Below are positions 47,940 to 58,219 of a stretch of 62,501 nt of DNA, in pieces. Location of the stretch: assembly GCA_002067265.1 (NCBI GenBank), contig MVQW01000269.1, positions 1 to 62,501 on the forward strand. The letters are read 5' to 3'. Numbering within the stretch: the stretch's first letter is position 1; each line of letters starts with the position of its first letter. The DNA comes from Methanomethylovorans sp. PtaU1.Bin073 (GTDB lineage: Archaea; Halobacteriota; Methanosarcinia; Methanosarcinales; Methanosarcinaceae). Both the position numbers and the translations under genes were made by a program. The notes beneath the pieces were generated by a model. That model had not been told where the DNA came from and made no database searches. It saw only the letters and a list, made by a program, of their open reading frames with translations.

Positions 47940-50426
47940 ATGCGATCATATACAAAAAGGGTACTTTTCCTAAGCACATTCCTGTTGCTTTTCATATCCC
48001 TTGCAGATATTGCTCCAGCCCCAGGTCTTCGTGTTTTGTCCACTCAGCATTATGATTGGCTCATCCTTTTGTTCTTCTTTTTGTTATTAGCTCTAGTTCT
48101 GAAAATGGGATCGATGAGCTCTTTAAGTAACAGGCTGTTCACAGACCAATATCCCTCCCATGACCTGAAAACAGCTCTTGAAGATGCTGATCTGGGAGTG
48201 TGGGAACTGGATATGGAAAAAGGTACTCTTGATGTGAACAAACATTGGGCATGCATGCTTGGATATGATCCTGAAGAGATCAAGCCCCATATATCATTCT
48301 GGAATAAACTGGCTCACCCGGATGACTGGAAAAATCTGTCCTTTAACAGTTTTCATGGATCACAAGAGATAAATGATAATTTCAGGCATGAGATCCGTAT
48401 GCTGGCTAAGCACGGCGTATGGAAATGGGTTGCTGTGAATGGCACTGTTGTCCATCGGGATGCACAGGGCAGTCCTCTTAAGATCATTGGTACACAACTT
48501 GATATAGATAACATAAAAAAAGCTGAGAAAGAGATAGCACATTCCGAACACAAGTTCAGAACTTTGTTCCACAGCACCAATGATCTGATCTTCATTCAGG
48601 ATATGGATATGAATATCCTGGAAATGAATGATGCTGCCTCCAAACGTCTGGGGTACAGCAGGGAACAAATGGTTGGTACCAAACTGTCTGCTATCGTTTC
48701 TGAAGAATTCCATTCTAAAGAACAGGAAATGCAAAATGCATTGTTCAAAAACAGGTATTATGTCTACGAAACTTCATATATATGCAATGATGAAGCCGTA
48801 TTGCCGGTTGAAGTCAGTAGCCGTATCATATATTATGAGAATCGTCAGGCGGTTCTCAGCATTGCAAAGGATATCAGCCGGCGTAAAAGAGTTGAATCCG
48901 CGTTAACTCAGTCTGAGAACAAGTTCCGGTATATTTTTGACAATGTGAATGATGAAATATTCATGCAGGACATGGATCTCAATCTGCTTGAAGTGAACCA
49001 GGTTGCATGTCAAAGGCTTGGCTATACAAAGAATGAACTGCTGAAATTGCGGCCGGAAGATATTGAAACTCCTGATAATTCCCCCCTTATAAAGTCCAGG
49101 ATGACAGCCATAAATCTTTTTGACCATGGCATATTTGAATCGGAGCATCTGCGCAGAGATGGTACTACGTATCCAGTGGAACTTAGCAGTAGTATTGTTG
49201 AACTTGATGGAAAGAGGCGCATACTTACTATTGTAAGAGACATTACAGAGAGAAAAGAAGCAGAGGCAGCTGTTCGCAAGCACGAGATCGAAAAAGAGAT
49301 GATACTTGATGGGATGGAAGAACAAGTTGTTTACCACGACCTTGATATGAGGGTACTGTGGGCCAACAAGGCAGCTTGTAAATTTTTCAATAATGAGCGC
49401 AGTATGGTTATAGGTAAGCTATGCAATGAGATCTGGCCGGTTGGGATAGACAGCAATGGTAATTGCGCCATCATGCAGGCTAACATCCAGGGGATCTCCA
49501 GGGAAATTGAAAGGACAACCCCGGATGGCCGGATATGGAGCGTGAAAGGTTATCCTTTGAAAGAACGTCGTGGTGATGTAAATGGCGGCATTGTGGTAAC
49601 GCTTGATATCACTGAAAGAAAAAAGGCTCAGGAGCAAATACAGAAGTTCAACCGGGAACTGCTGAGGATTAACGAGGAACTTAAATCTGTAGACAGGATA
49701 AAGAACGAGTTCCTGGCAAACCTGGGACATGAGCTTAAGACACCGCTCAGTTCTGTGATAGGCTATAGTGAACTGCTGGATTCATTGACCCTGGGAGAAC
49801 TCAACGATGTACAGAAAAAGGCTTCTGAGTCTATATACAGGAATGCAGAAAGGTTGCGCAGCTTAATAGACTCCCTGCTTTATCTGAGCTATGTGAATTC
49901 AGGAAAGATAGAATACAATTTTGAACTTATGCATATTGGCAGTGCCATAGACGAGGCACTTGCTAATGTCGCAAGGAAATTGGAAGATAAAGGTATAACG
50001 GTGGATAAAAGGATCTCACATGAGATCTCTTTCATGAAAGCTGAACCGCAAAAGATCCAGGAATTGCTTCACAACATACTGGATAATGCCATCAAATTCT
50101 CACACGAAGGTGGAAAGATAGAGGTAGCTGCTTATTCTGAGGAAGGGGACATGCTAAAGATAGAGGTCTCTGATCACGGTATAGGAATACCCGATGATCA
50201 TTTGAACAGCCTTTTTACACTTTTCCACCAGCTCGATAGTTCTATGAACCGCAGGTACGGTGGTACGGGCGTCGGTCTGTATATCTGTAAGAATATCATA
50301 ATGGCACATAATGGCTCTATATGGGTTACCAGCAAAGAAGGTGAAGGCACGACCGTGCATGTGTCTCTTCCTTTAAAAGGGAAGGCCGTTGAGAGAAAAG
50401 AGTATATAGACCTCCCTGACAATTAA
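47940..50426 (+). CDS. Multi-PAS sensor histidine kinase
   Basis: 828 residues. Two transmembrane helices lie at about 8-27 and 39-57. Four PAS domains follow at about 80-195, 205-315, 325-440 and 450-570, the last beginning ILDGMEEQVVYHDLDM. The HisKA domain has His597 in LGHELKTPLSS. The HATPase domain has N-box NILDNAIKF and G-boxes DHGIGIP and GGTGVGLYIC. No response regulator gene is adjacent, so it is an orphan. The input signal is probably intracellular. Confidence 0.94.
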   Translation: MRSYTKRVLFLSTFLLLFISLADIAPAPGLRVLSTQHYDWLILLFFFLLLALVLKMGSMSSLSNRLFTDQYPSHDLKTALEDADLGVWELDMEKGTLDVNKHWACMLGYDPEEIKPHISFWNKLAHPDDWKNLSFNSFHGSQEINDNFRHEIRMLAKHGVWKWVAVNGTVVHRDAQGSPLKIIGTQLDIDNIKKAEKEIAHSEHKFRTLFHSTNDLIFIQDMDMNILEMNDAASKRLGYSREQMVGTKLSAIVSEEFHSKEQEMQNALFKNRYYVYETSYICNDEAVLPVEVSSRIIYYENRQAVLSIAKDISRRKRVESALTQSENKFRYIFDNVNDEIFMQDMDLNLLEVNQVACQRLGYTKNELLKLRPEDIETPDNSPLIKSRMTAINLFDHGIFESEHLRRDGTTYPVELSSSIVELDGKRRILTIVRDITERKEAEAAVRKHEIEKEMILDGMEEQVVYHDLDMRVLWANKAACKFFNNERSMVIGKLCNEIWPVGIDSNGNCAIMQANIQGISREIERTTPDGRIWSVKGYPLKERRGDVNGGIVVTLDITERKKAQEQIQKFNRELLRINEELKSVDRIKNEFLANLGHELKTPLSSVIGYSELLDSLTLGELNDVQKKASESIYRNAERLRSLIDSLLYLSYVNSGKIEYNFELMHIGSAIDEALANVARKLEDKGITVDKRISHEISFMKAEPQKIQELLHNILDNAIKFSHEGGKIEVAAYSEEGDMLKIEVSDHGIGIPDDHLNSLFTLFHQLDSSMNRRYGGTGVGLYICKNIIMAHNGSIWVTSKEGEGTTVHVSLPLKGKAVERKEYIDLPDN

Positions 50427-50436
50427 AGAGCACATG

Positions 50437-50458
50437 ATGCTATACTCTTTTATAGCAT
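50437..50458 (+). terminator. Stem-loop after the histidine kinase gene
   Basis: ATGCTATA pairs with TATAGCAT over 8 bp, loop CTCTTT, 11 bp after the stop. AT-rich and a candidate terminator. Confidence 0.5.
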
Positions 50459-50533
50459 AAAATGTCCTTTATCACATATTATAAAAATCAGGCATTGTCA
50501 ACATTATGATCATTGCCCAATCGGAGAGTTTAT

Positions 50534-52210
50534 TTGAACTGGACGACCGCTGGAATTGCATTGTTTCTCCTGTACTGGCTGTTAGTATCGCATCTTAGCA
50601 GGAAAGGTATCCTTGAAAGATATAATATCACAAGTTATGGTCCCTTGTTGATGATCAGGACCACAAGGGGGCTTCAACTACTTGACAGGCTGGCAGTGCC
50701 CAAAAAGGCCTGGAGATTATTTGCTGATGTTGGTATACGACTGATGTTCATAGGCATGTTCGCCATGCTGCTCATTGTGATAGTCTCGGACATTTCCATG
50801 CTATCATCCCTGGGTGACAATACAATGCCAGAACCTAACAAGTTCAATGAGGCGCGCAACATATTCCTCATTCCAGGTGTCAATGAGTTCATCCCTCTTA
50901 CATGGGGTCTGATCGCTCTTATTGTGACCCTGGTGGTGCATGAGTTCTCTCATGCCATTCTGTGCAGAGTAGAAAATATCCGTGTTAAGTCAATGGGTAT
51001 ACTACTTGCTCTTGTACCAGTGGGAGGATTTGCAGAACCAGATGAGAATGAACTTTTTGGCACCGAAGCAACTGGAAAGGAAGGTGAGGGGCCAGTTGAA
51101 CGAACAGGCTCTAAGGCTGCTACCCGTCAGCAAAGGGCACGTATCCTTGCAGCAGGTGTCATGGCAAATTTTGTTGTTGCACTTCTTGCCTTTATCCTGT
51201 TCTTTGGTCCCGTGCTCGGTGCAATTGCACCTATTGGTAATGTAATGGTCATGGATGTACAGGGTGAGGCTTCTGCTGCCGGACTGGAGTCCCAGATGAT
51301 CATCACTCAAATAAATGACAAACCTGTTGATAACATAATGGGAATGCTTGAATATCTTGATACTTTCCCGGAAGGTGAAACTGTCAGGTTATATGCTTCA
51401 AAGGATAGGGTCACCTCTGCCTATGATATCAGGGTCGGACCAGCTGAAGAAGACATAAGGGGCGTTCTTATCCAAGATATAGTAGCTGCATCTCCTGCGG
51501 AGGCCGCGGGTTTACAGAAAGGCATGAGGATAATACAGATGGACACTGTTCCCATGCGCACTGTTTATGACTTCCGTTCTTTTATGAACACCACATCTGC
51601 AGGGCAGTCTGTGACGCTGGTGCTTGCTGACAACACATCGGGAAAATTTGAGCTAACACTTGAACTTGCATCACATCCTGATGAAGGCAATGACAAGGGT
51701 TTTTTGGGAGTATTTACAAGTCAGGATGAAAATGTGGCTACTCGTCTTGGTATCACTGTGGGGGAATTCCCTGCAACTACCTATCTCTCTTTGCTTGATG
51801 GTATCCCTGGTATGTTAAAAGGAATAGCTGGCTGGCTCATCCTGTTGGGGTTGCCGATCGTTGGTTTTGCCGGCGAGGGGTTCCCGGGGTTCAGTGGGAT
51901 GCTTGCTAATTTCTATACACCTGCCGGATGGGCTGAACCCCTGGGAATTGGCATATTCTGGATCGCCAACTCTCTCCTGTGGATCGGCTGGCTCAACTTC
52001 TATGTGGGTCTCTTTAATTGCCTGCCTGCAGTGCCCCTTGACGGTGGGCACATATTCAAAGATTACATAAAAGCATTTATTTACAGACTGACCAGGAACG
52101 AAGAGCGGTCACTTCGCCTTTCTACGGCTGTAACTGCCACATTTGCAGTGCTGATATTCATGTCGTTTATGTTCATGATATTCGGACCTTACTTAGTGCA
52201 TGGTTTCTGA
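50534..52210 (+). CDS. Site-2 protease-type zinc metalloprotease with PDZ domains
   Basis: 558 residues from TTG 50534, with GGAG about 8 nt upstream; TTG 50513 is an alternative. The active-site HEFSH is near residue 136, in a membrane helix, with DGGH near 505 as the third metal ligand region. Two PDZ-like segments are seen (about 230-300 and 305-385). About six transmembrane helices. It cleaves membrane-bound substrates within the bilayer, as in regulated proteolysis. The substrate is unknown. Confidence 0.88.
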   Translation: MNWTTAGIALFLLYWLLVSHLSRKGILERYNITSYGPLLMIRTTRGLQLLDRLAVPKKAWRLFADVGIRLMFIGMFAMLLIVIVSDISMLSSLGDNTMPEPNKFNEARNIFLIPGVNEFIPLTWGLIALIVTLVVHEFSHAILCRVENIRVKSMGILLALVPVGGFAEPDENELFGTEATGKEGEGPVERTGSKAATRQQRARILAAGVMANFVVALLAFILFFGPVLGAIAPIGNVMVMDVQGEASAAGLESQMIITQINDKPVDNIMGMLEYLDTFPEGETVRLYASKDRVTSAYDIRVGPAEEDIRGVLIQDIVAASPAEAAGLQKGMRIIQMDTVPMRTVYDFRSFMNTTSAGQSVTLVLADNTSGKFELTLELASHPDEGNDKGFLGVFTSQDENVATRLGITVGEFPATTYLSLLDGIPGMLKGIAGWLILLGLPIVGFAGEGFPGFSGMLANFYTPAGWAEPLGIGIFWIANSLLWIGWLNFYVGLFNCLPAVPLDGGHIFKDYIKAFIYRLTRNEERSLRLSTAVTATFAVLIFMSFMFMIFGPYLVHGF

Positions 52211-52395
52211 GGACAGGCATAATTGGATGTGGTGATGCATGAAGCATATGTGTTTCTGGCGTGTTGCAGTTGCCAGATACATTGCATCCTTTTTATTCCC
52301 TGTGATATAATTTGCCATCGTTGGTGATTTGCTCGGCGTAGGACAGAGATGAACATTTTAAGGAACAGCATCTGAAAAACTAAGATGATGATATC

Positions 52396-53169
52396 ATGGA
52401 GTTTCTGGTATTTGCGGTAATGGTATTTTTTTTGTCTGTGCTGTTCTCCATGATAGGTCTTGGAGGCGCCATAGTCTATGTACCCATTTTCTATTGGTCA
52501 GGATTTGACCTGCTCAGTGCTATACCTATGGGCTTGTTGTTGAATACTGTGACATCTGCATCTGCAGCCGTGACATACTTGCGAAAGGGACTTGTACAAC
52601 TGTCTGTGGCTATCCCGTTCCTTATCATATCAATGATAGCTGCACCTGTAGGTGCTTATTGCACACGGTTGGTACCCGTCGATATACTACTTGGGATATT
52701 CAGTATCATTATGGTACTGATAGGAACTCAGATGCTGTTACCTGGGAAATTTTTTTTCCCAGGAAACGGGAACCAAGAGAACATACGTTCTTTTCCTCTT
52801 ATCCTTGCCGGGGGATCCGTAGTAGGTTTTGCCGGTGGTTTGCTGGGAATTGGCGGGGGTTCGCTGGTTATGCCATTGCTGATCTATATGGGATACGCTG
52901 TTAAAACAGCTGCTGCTACTTCCGGGCTTATTGTATTGTTCACTTCCTTTGCCGGATTTGTCGCACACCTCGGTTCGTGGCAACCGGATATGCAGTTTGT
53001 GAGCTATATTACGATAGCAGCTCTTTTAGGTGCACAGGTGGGTTCTTATCTCATGCACACCAGAATGCAGCCGGAAACTCTGAGGAAAATGGTTGGTCTG
53101 GTGCTGTGGATCATGGCCTTGAGAATGATAGCAGATCTGTTCGGAATTCTTTCTGATGGAAACCTTTAA
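52396..53169 (+). CDS. TauE/SafE family permease
   Basis: 257 residues with about eight transmembrane helices. The family repeats GLGGAIVYVPI near 22 and GIGGGSLVMPLLIYMG near 150 are clear. Members export sulfonates such as sulfoacetate or sulfite in bacteria. That is interesting next to a sulfonate pathway in this window, but the substrate is unproven. Confidence 0.88.
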   Translation: MEFLVFAVMVFFLSVLFSMIGLGGAIVYVPIFYWSGFDLLSAIPMGLLLNTVTSASAAVTYLRKGLVQLSVAIPFLIISMIAAPVGAYCTRLVPVDILLGIFSIIMVLIGTQMLLPGKFFFPGNGNQENIRSFPLILAGGSVVGFAGGLLGIGGGSLVMPLLIYMGYAVKTAAATSGLIVLFTSFAGFVAHLGSWQPDMQFVSYITIAALLGAQVGSYLMHTRMQPETLRKMVGLVLWIMALRMIADLFGILSDGNL

Positions 53170-53199
53170 GAATCTGATCGTAATCAGATGTTCCATAGT

Positions 53200-53289
53200 G
53201 GGCTCGTAGGGTAGCCAGGATATCCTAATGGGCTTCGAAACCCATGGTGAAGATACCCATTGACTCGCGTTCGAATCGCGGCGGGCCCG
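53200..53289 (+). tRNA. tRNA-Arg(UCG) with a 16-nt intron
   Basis: The acceptor GGGCTCG pairs with CGGGCCC (one G-U), discriminator G. T arm is TCGCG-TTCGAAT-CGCGG. Anticodon stem ATGGG/CCCAT. The intron is 53239-53254 between positions 37 and 38; anticodon TCG at 53235-53237. CUUC pairs with GAAG (4 bp) flanked by the 3-nt bulges GAA and AUA, an exact bulge-helix-bulge. Without removing the intron the anticodon loop would have 8 nt. Mature length is 74 nt. Confidence 0.9.
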
Positions 53290-53445
53290 TCCTTTTCAGT
53301 AAAAAAAGCCAAGAGATCTGCACAAATATGATATCGGTGATATGCAGCCGGCTGTGGCGCTACCACCTCCTATCCTGTGAGGTCTGGTGAACAACTTAAA
53401 GTAAAGGGAAGCAGGCAATTACTTTCACCTGCTTGAAAACTTGTT

Positions 53446-55554
53446 TTACGCTGTCTTCAGATTGAAGCGCCTAGTGGCTGTCTGCAGTCTTTCGGCCATA
53501 TCTGCAAGCTCTTTTGCAGAAGCAGAAAGCTGATCCATGGACTTTGCCTGTTCGTGGACTGCAGCTGCAGCCTGCTGAGTGCCGACTGCAGATTGTTCCG
53601 AGATCGTAGAGATCTGCTCCACAGAGGCGGTCACTTACTGGATGGTGGCAGCCTGTTCCTGGGCAGCTTGGGCAATTCCTTTCGCCATGCCTGCCACTTT
53701 GCCTCCGCCTTCAACTATGCTTTTTACAGCTTCCATTGTCTTATTGAGTGCCTTTGCACCATCTGCCACACTACCAGTACCTTTCTCAACGGATTCAACA
53801 GCCTGGCGTGTGCCAGTCTGTATGTCCTTGATAAGCACTGATATTTGTCTGGTGGCATCGCTGGAATCCTCAGCCAGTTTGCGCACTTCATCAGCTACAA
53901 CTGCAAAGCCTCTCCCATGTTCTCCCGCCCTTGCAGCTTCGATGGCAGCGTTAAGAGCAAGCAGGTTCGTCTGGTCTGCTATTTGTGTGATCATAGTGAC
54001 TATTTCGTTTATCTGGCTTGATTTTGTGTCAAGTTGTCTGATAACGAGGGCAGAGTCGGCCGAGGTTCCCTTTATTGCGTCCATCTGTACAAGCAGGTTC
54101 TTTGACCGCTCACCTACTTCCTGTATAAGGTTACTGGCATAGGTGGCTGTTTCTGCAGCTTTCTCCGCGTTGTTTGCTATTTCCTGGATGTTTGATGTCA
54201 TGTCGCCCATGGCATTTGCGATCTCAGTGTTCTTCGAGGATTGGGACATTGCACCACCAGCTATCTCAGACACTGTATCGGCTAGCTGGGTCGTAGTAAC
54301 TGTCATTTGTTCGGCAGAAGCTGACATATGCTCGGCGGTCATTGCAACCCGCGCCGCACTTTGTTGCACTTCACCTACCAGCTGGGTCAGGTTGTTGCCT
54401 ATGTTAGATGCCATCACACGTATGGATTCTGCAAGTTCTCCCAGTTCATCCGAAGAACTGTAACTGACATCGACATTGAAATCGTTATCAGCCATCTTTT
54501 TAGTACACTCAACAATTTCTTTCAGGGGATGTGTCATCCTGGAAACAAGAACGAAGGTTATAAGGGTCATGATGAGGATGGCTGCAGCAAACCCTACAAT
54601 GATCGTATTACGCAATTCAATTGCATTTGCAAGCATCTCGTCCATGGGTGCCGCCAGCACAAGGGCGAAATCTGCGGTACCGATGGGTTCGTAGAACATA
54701 ACTGTATCCCTGCCGGTTGCCGGATCGATGAGTTGTATGTTCCCGCCTTTACCCACACTTATGTCCTTTGCCATCTGCTCCATCTGGGGGACACCCAGGT
54801 CTTGCAGGTTTTTTATACCTATCCATTGTTTGTTCACAGGATGCGAGAGGAACACACCGGTATTGGATGTGACAAAGGCATAGCCTGTATCAAAGATGTG
54901 TACCTTGTCCATCTCACTGTCAATGTAGTTCAGGGCTACATCAATGCCTGCTATGCCCACAAATTTTTCATCCTTCAATATAGGTGACACATAGCTTATG
55001 ATAAGTACACCATCTTCTGAATACGGCTCCAGAACAGCATCTGCCAGCGTATTTCTTGGGATCGCATAGTAATCGCTTGTAAGGTCTTCCTCATATTCAT
55101 AAACGTCTTCAGCCAGCACCGGCACGCCCTCCTCTCTGTACCAATATGGACTGAACCTTCCTGTGCTGTCATGACCTGCTTTCCCAATATAATCAGCATC
55201 ATTCCCGCTGAAGCCATCTGGCTCATAGGCCACAAACGAACCATAGATAGCCGGGTTGTTCAGCATAAAATTTTCAAGCATATCCAGCACTTCCGAAGTG
55301 TCAGCTGATCCATATCCGGACATCGCTGTGGCAAAAGTCTTTGCTACGGACAGATCAGCCTGCATATCTGCATCGAATCCATTGGCATAGCTTCTGGCCA
55401 TCTGGGTGGCTTCAGCATAAGCCATATCCTTTTCATGTTCACTAACAGTATCGACAATGTATGCTGCCGAGATGCCGAATACAAAAAGCAGACCAACAGC
55501 AATGAATAAAGCCATTTTTATTTTTAAGGAGCGGTACAATTTCATAAGATTCAT
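53446..55554 (-). pseudogene. Methyl-accepting chemotaxis protein interrupted by TAA
   Basis: The gene reads 639 residues, then TAA at 53635-53637, then 62 more codons in the same frame (VTASVEQISTISEQSA onward). Layout: transmembrane helix at 15-35, double Cache sensor domain (about 40-315), helix at about 320-345, HAMP, then MCP signalling domain with [20 protein letters not shown]. The stop removes the last part of the antiparallel signalling bundle. Since CAA to TAA is one change, it is a recent nonsense mutation or a sequencing error. It is not TAG, so pyrrolysine does not apply. The sensor could still bind ligand but signal weakly. Confidence 0.8.
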
Positions 55555-55638
55555 CTCTCAGCCAGATCTTCAAATTTATATATTTAATTTAATATATATA
55601 CATTTTTATTAAACTGAACTAACCCCTTACTTGCAGTT

Positions 55639-56379
55639 TTATTGGCAGAGAGACAATATTCTTAAGAAATATATGGTTCCAAAAGTATCATTTTTCACAA
55701 AAGCGAACGATAAAGGATGCACAGTAACCCCTTCTTTAAGGGCATGCTTAAAAGCAGCAGCGAAATAGGGGTCTATTCTCCCATGTGCTGTGAAACAGTG
55801 CGCATCCTGCCGGAAAACCAATAACATCATCATAGCTTTATCTCCGGCTTGTACGACCTTTATGAGTTCCTCGACATGCCTTCTTCCGCGTGCTGTGGGA
55901 GCGTCGGGGAACATCGCCCTCCCATTTTCGGCGAGAGTGCATCCTTTTACTTCGATCCATGTTCTGTGACCTGCTTCCTCAAGCAGGTAATCCAGCCTGC
56001 TTTCCCCGAAAACCTGCTCAGGCAGGATCTTCTCGGTATTTTCCAGGCTCTCTATAATCCGATTTTCCAGAACCCACATAGAGATCTGTCTGTGATATCC
56101 TGAATGTGTAAGAACGAAGTCATCTCCGGCTTTGCCTGCAATGAGGTCCCATTCTGTTTTTCTGTTCTTTCCGCTGGCTTTTCTCAGAAGCACTTGGTTT
56201 CCGGGATAGAGTATATCCGTAAGCCTTCCGGGATCATGGATGTGTACCTTTTCAGTTTTAGACCCCATGGGTTGGACAATATCCACTATCCCCAGAAACC
56301 TGTTCGGCCTGGAAACCAGGATCCCCTCTGCATCAAGGGGAATGTCAAGAACATGTCTTGAAACATGGGTCATGTTCAT
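55639..56379 (-). CDS. sfsA: SfsA family protein
   Basis: 246 residues. RPNRFLGIV near 25, HDPGRLTDIL near 48, WIEVKGCTL near 140 and FPDAPTARGRRHVEEL near 155-170 are SfsA signatures. SfsA has a nuclease-like fold and is named from a sugar-fermentation phenotype in E. coli. Its biochemical role is unclear. It lies 74 bp after comE, on the same strand. Confidence 0.9.
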   Translation of the reverse strand: MNMTHVSRHVLDIPLDAEGILVSRPNRFLGIVDIVQPMGSKTEKVHIHDPGRLTDILYPGNQVLLRKASGKNRKTEWDLIAGKAGDDFVLTHSGYHRQISMWVLENRIIESLENTEKILPEQVFGESRLDYLLEEAGHRTWIEVKGCTLAENGRAMFPDAPTARGRRHVEELIKVVQAGDKAMMMLLVFRQDAHCFTAHGRIDPYFAAAFKHALKEGVTVHPLSFAFVKNDTFGTIYFLRILSLCQ

Positions 56380-56453
56380 TTCTCTTATTGACTTTTTTCA
56401 TTAAAGAGGGTTTTTGAAAGACCTGGTGCATTTTTCTTTTACTTTTTTGAATT

Positions 56454-57038
56454 TCAGCATTGTGCATTCTTTATATGAGTATTCTCCAAAACCTCGCCCA
56501 TGAACCGTGCCAGTATGGCCTCAGGGCACATGTCTATAACAGGTGTCTGTGCATTTCCGGGCCGCACTTTGACCACTATGACGCCGCTTTTCACTTCGTC
56601 AAGTAACCGTATCAAACTTTCCGGATCGTCAGTAACGTGTACTTCTTTGATCCCTGCGCCCTTTGCCATAGCTGCAAGGTCAGTGTACAATGAAGTGGCC
56701 GTAGGTTCATCACCTGTAGAGCCGTATGTGCCATTATCTATTATTATCAGCAGATAGTTTTCCGGGTGCTGGCTTGCTATGGTTGCAAGACTGCCCAGGT
56801 TCATTAGCATGGAGCCATCGCCTTCCATCGTTATAACATGTCTTTGAGGCTGTGCAAGGGACAAGCCCAGACCTATGGAAGAAGCAAGTCCCATAGAACC
56901 CAGCATGTAGAAGTTGCGCTGCGTGTCGCATAAGCAATAAAGTTCCTTAGAGGGTATGCCAATATTGCTTATCAGCAGCGATCCGTCCTTTTTGGCTTTA
57001 TCTGCAATGACCTTGATAGCATCCAGACGTATCATCAT
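56454..57038 (-). CDS. comE: Sulfopyruvate decarboxylase beta subunit
   Basis: 194 residues from ATG 57038, overlapping the comD stop (ATGA) with TGGAGG upstream. The thiamine diphosphate motif EGDGSMLMNLGSLATIA near 80-96, followed by DNGTYGSTG, marks the TPP-binding half. With ComD it turns sulfopyruvate into sulfoacetaldehyde for coenzyme M. In Methanosarcina I recall a fused ComDE; here the genes are separate. Confidence 0.93.
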   Translation of the reverse strand: MMIRLDAIKVIADKAKKDGSLLISNIGIPSKELYCLCDTQRNFYMLGSMGLASSIGLGLSLAQPQRHVITMEGDGSMLMNLGSLATIASQHPENYLLIIIDNGTYGSTGDEPTATSLYTDLAAMAKGAGIKEVHVTDDPESLIRLLDEVKSGVIVVKVRPGNAQTPVIDMCPEAILARFMGEVLENTHIKNAQC

Positions 57039-57538
57039 AACCTCCAGAAACCTATCTTTAACAGCACAGCTACAGGGCATTTTTTTTCCAGGGATGTTGT
57101 CATTGCTTGCACGATCATGTTTTCAGCTTCCTGTTTTGAAGCCGGCACAAAAAAAGGGATATCCATTGTTCTCAGCAAACCCGGAGTGAGCTCTCCCATA
57201 GGCACCTGTGCACAAACAGGTTCCCCTTCCACACCCCTGTGGCTCATGATCATGAGCAGGGGTATGCCGTACAGTTCGTTCAGGGAAGCAAGGGCGTTGA
57301 TGGAATTCCCAAGACCGGAATTCTGCATCAGCATTGCAGTGCTTTTTCCACCCATATATGCTCCTGCACATACGCCCACGCCTTCTTCTTCCCTCGTGAC
57401 CGCCACATGGATGATATCCGGATCTTTGTCGACCATAGATATGAGGTCCTTCAGGTTCACGCAGGGCACACTTACCACGAAGTCGACACCTGCTTTTTTC
57501 ATGCCTTGCAGCACTGCCATTGACGGGCTATTGTACAT
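57035..57538 (-). CDS. comD: Sulfopyruvate decarboxylase alpha subunit
   Basis: 167 residues. VSVPCVNLKDLI near 19 and TREEEGVGVCAGAYMGGK near 50-67 fit the PYR-like half of thiamine enzymes. It carries the catalytic Glu (TREEEG). It ends KIGFWRL with TGA overlapping the comE start. It follows the Fe-S protein gene by 27 bp. Confidence 0.93.
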   Translation of the reverse strand: MYNSPSMAVLQGMKKAGVDFVVSVPCVNLKDLISMVDKDPDIIHVAVTREEEGVGVCAGAYMGGKSTAMLMQNSGLGNSINALASLNELYGIPLLMIMSHRGVEGEPVCAQVPMGELTPGLLRTMDIPFFVPASKQEAENMIVQAMTTSLEKKCPVAVLLKIGFWRL

Positions 57539-57565
57539 CCTGTATCCCCGGTTGTTACTGCTTTT

Positions 57566-58216
57566 TCACCACACTTTAAGGTCGATGGCCTCTATGCGAA
57601 GCCTGCGGCCCTCTACAGATACCACGATGCCGGAATGCACCTTCTGCATCATGCAGTGTTCCGGCAGGAACTTCACTGTCTGGCACACTGATGGAACCTT
57701 TCCTTTGACCACCATGCCTTCGAAGGCGAGGATCATGCATAGACCTGCATCCTTAAAAGAAAGATCGTTCTTTCCAAGCCTGTGCAATGGTCCTACAATG
57801 TGTACGGTATACATGCCCGGGGATTTGTCTATCACTTTTGCGAAATGTGTGATCGGGCATCCAAGAGGTCTGTAGCGTAATATATCTCCAATTTCTATCT
57901 CAAGAGATCCATCCAGGGGGTGAATATCTTCTCTGCAGGAGCGTTCTTCGTGCAGGGGACCAAGCAAAAAATCGGCTTTAAGACCATCAATAATGCCGAT
58001 CATTTCTTTTTCCTTTTCTTCTTCTTTTTCGTCGGTTTTTTCTTTACCTACGATCTCTCTTAACTGTTCCAGATTTTTTCTGAATAGTTCCCTTTCAAGG
58101 AAAGGACAGCGCATAAGGCTTGCTTCATCGGTGATCTGTGCCGCAAGATCCCTGCATTGCTTAAAACCACAGCTTCCACAATTGTATCCAGGCAGAAGGG
58201 ACAGGATCTTGTCCAT
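57566..58216 (-). CDS. Fe-S protein of unknown function in the CoM operon
   Basis: 216 residues. Cys13, Cys16, Cys21 and Cys37 (CxxCx4Cx15C) form a 4Fe-4S motif of the type seen in RnfB and corrinoid Fe-S proteins. A charged linker (about 60-75) leads to a beta-rich domain containing GCPITHFAKVID and later Cys residues (CQTVKFLPEHC). No function is assigned. It begins 3 bp after the GTPase gene stop, so it is part of the operon. Confidence 0.7.
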   Translation of the reverse strand: MDKILSLLPGYNCGSCGFKQCRDLAAQITDEASLMRCPFLERELFRKNLEQLREIVGKEKTDEKEEEKEKEMIGIIDGLKADFLLGPLHEERSCREDIHPLDGSLEIEIGDILRYRPLGCPITHFAKVIDKSPGMYTVHIVGPLHRLGKNDLSFKDAGLCMILAFEGMVVKGKVPSVCQTVKFLPEHCMMQKVHSGIVVSVEGRRLRIEAIDLKVW

Positions 58217-58219
58217 TGT

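Noticed and set aside
53200..53289. tRNA-Ser(CGA) with a long variable arm
   Set aside because: This needs an 8-nt anticodon loop; the bulge-helix-bulge intron reading gives a standard tRNA-Arg.
53635..53637. Pyrrolysine read-through at the MCP stop
   Set aside because: The codon is TAA, while pyrrolysine uses TAG.
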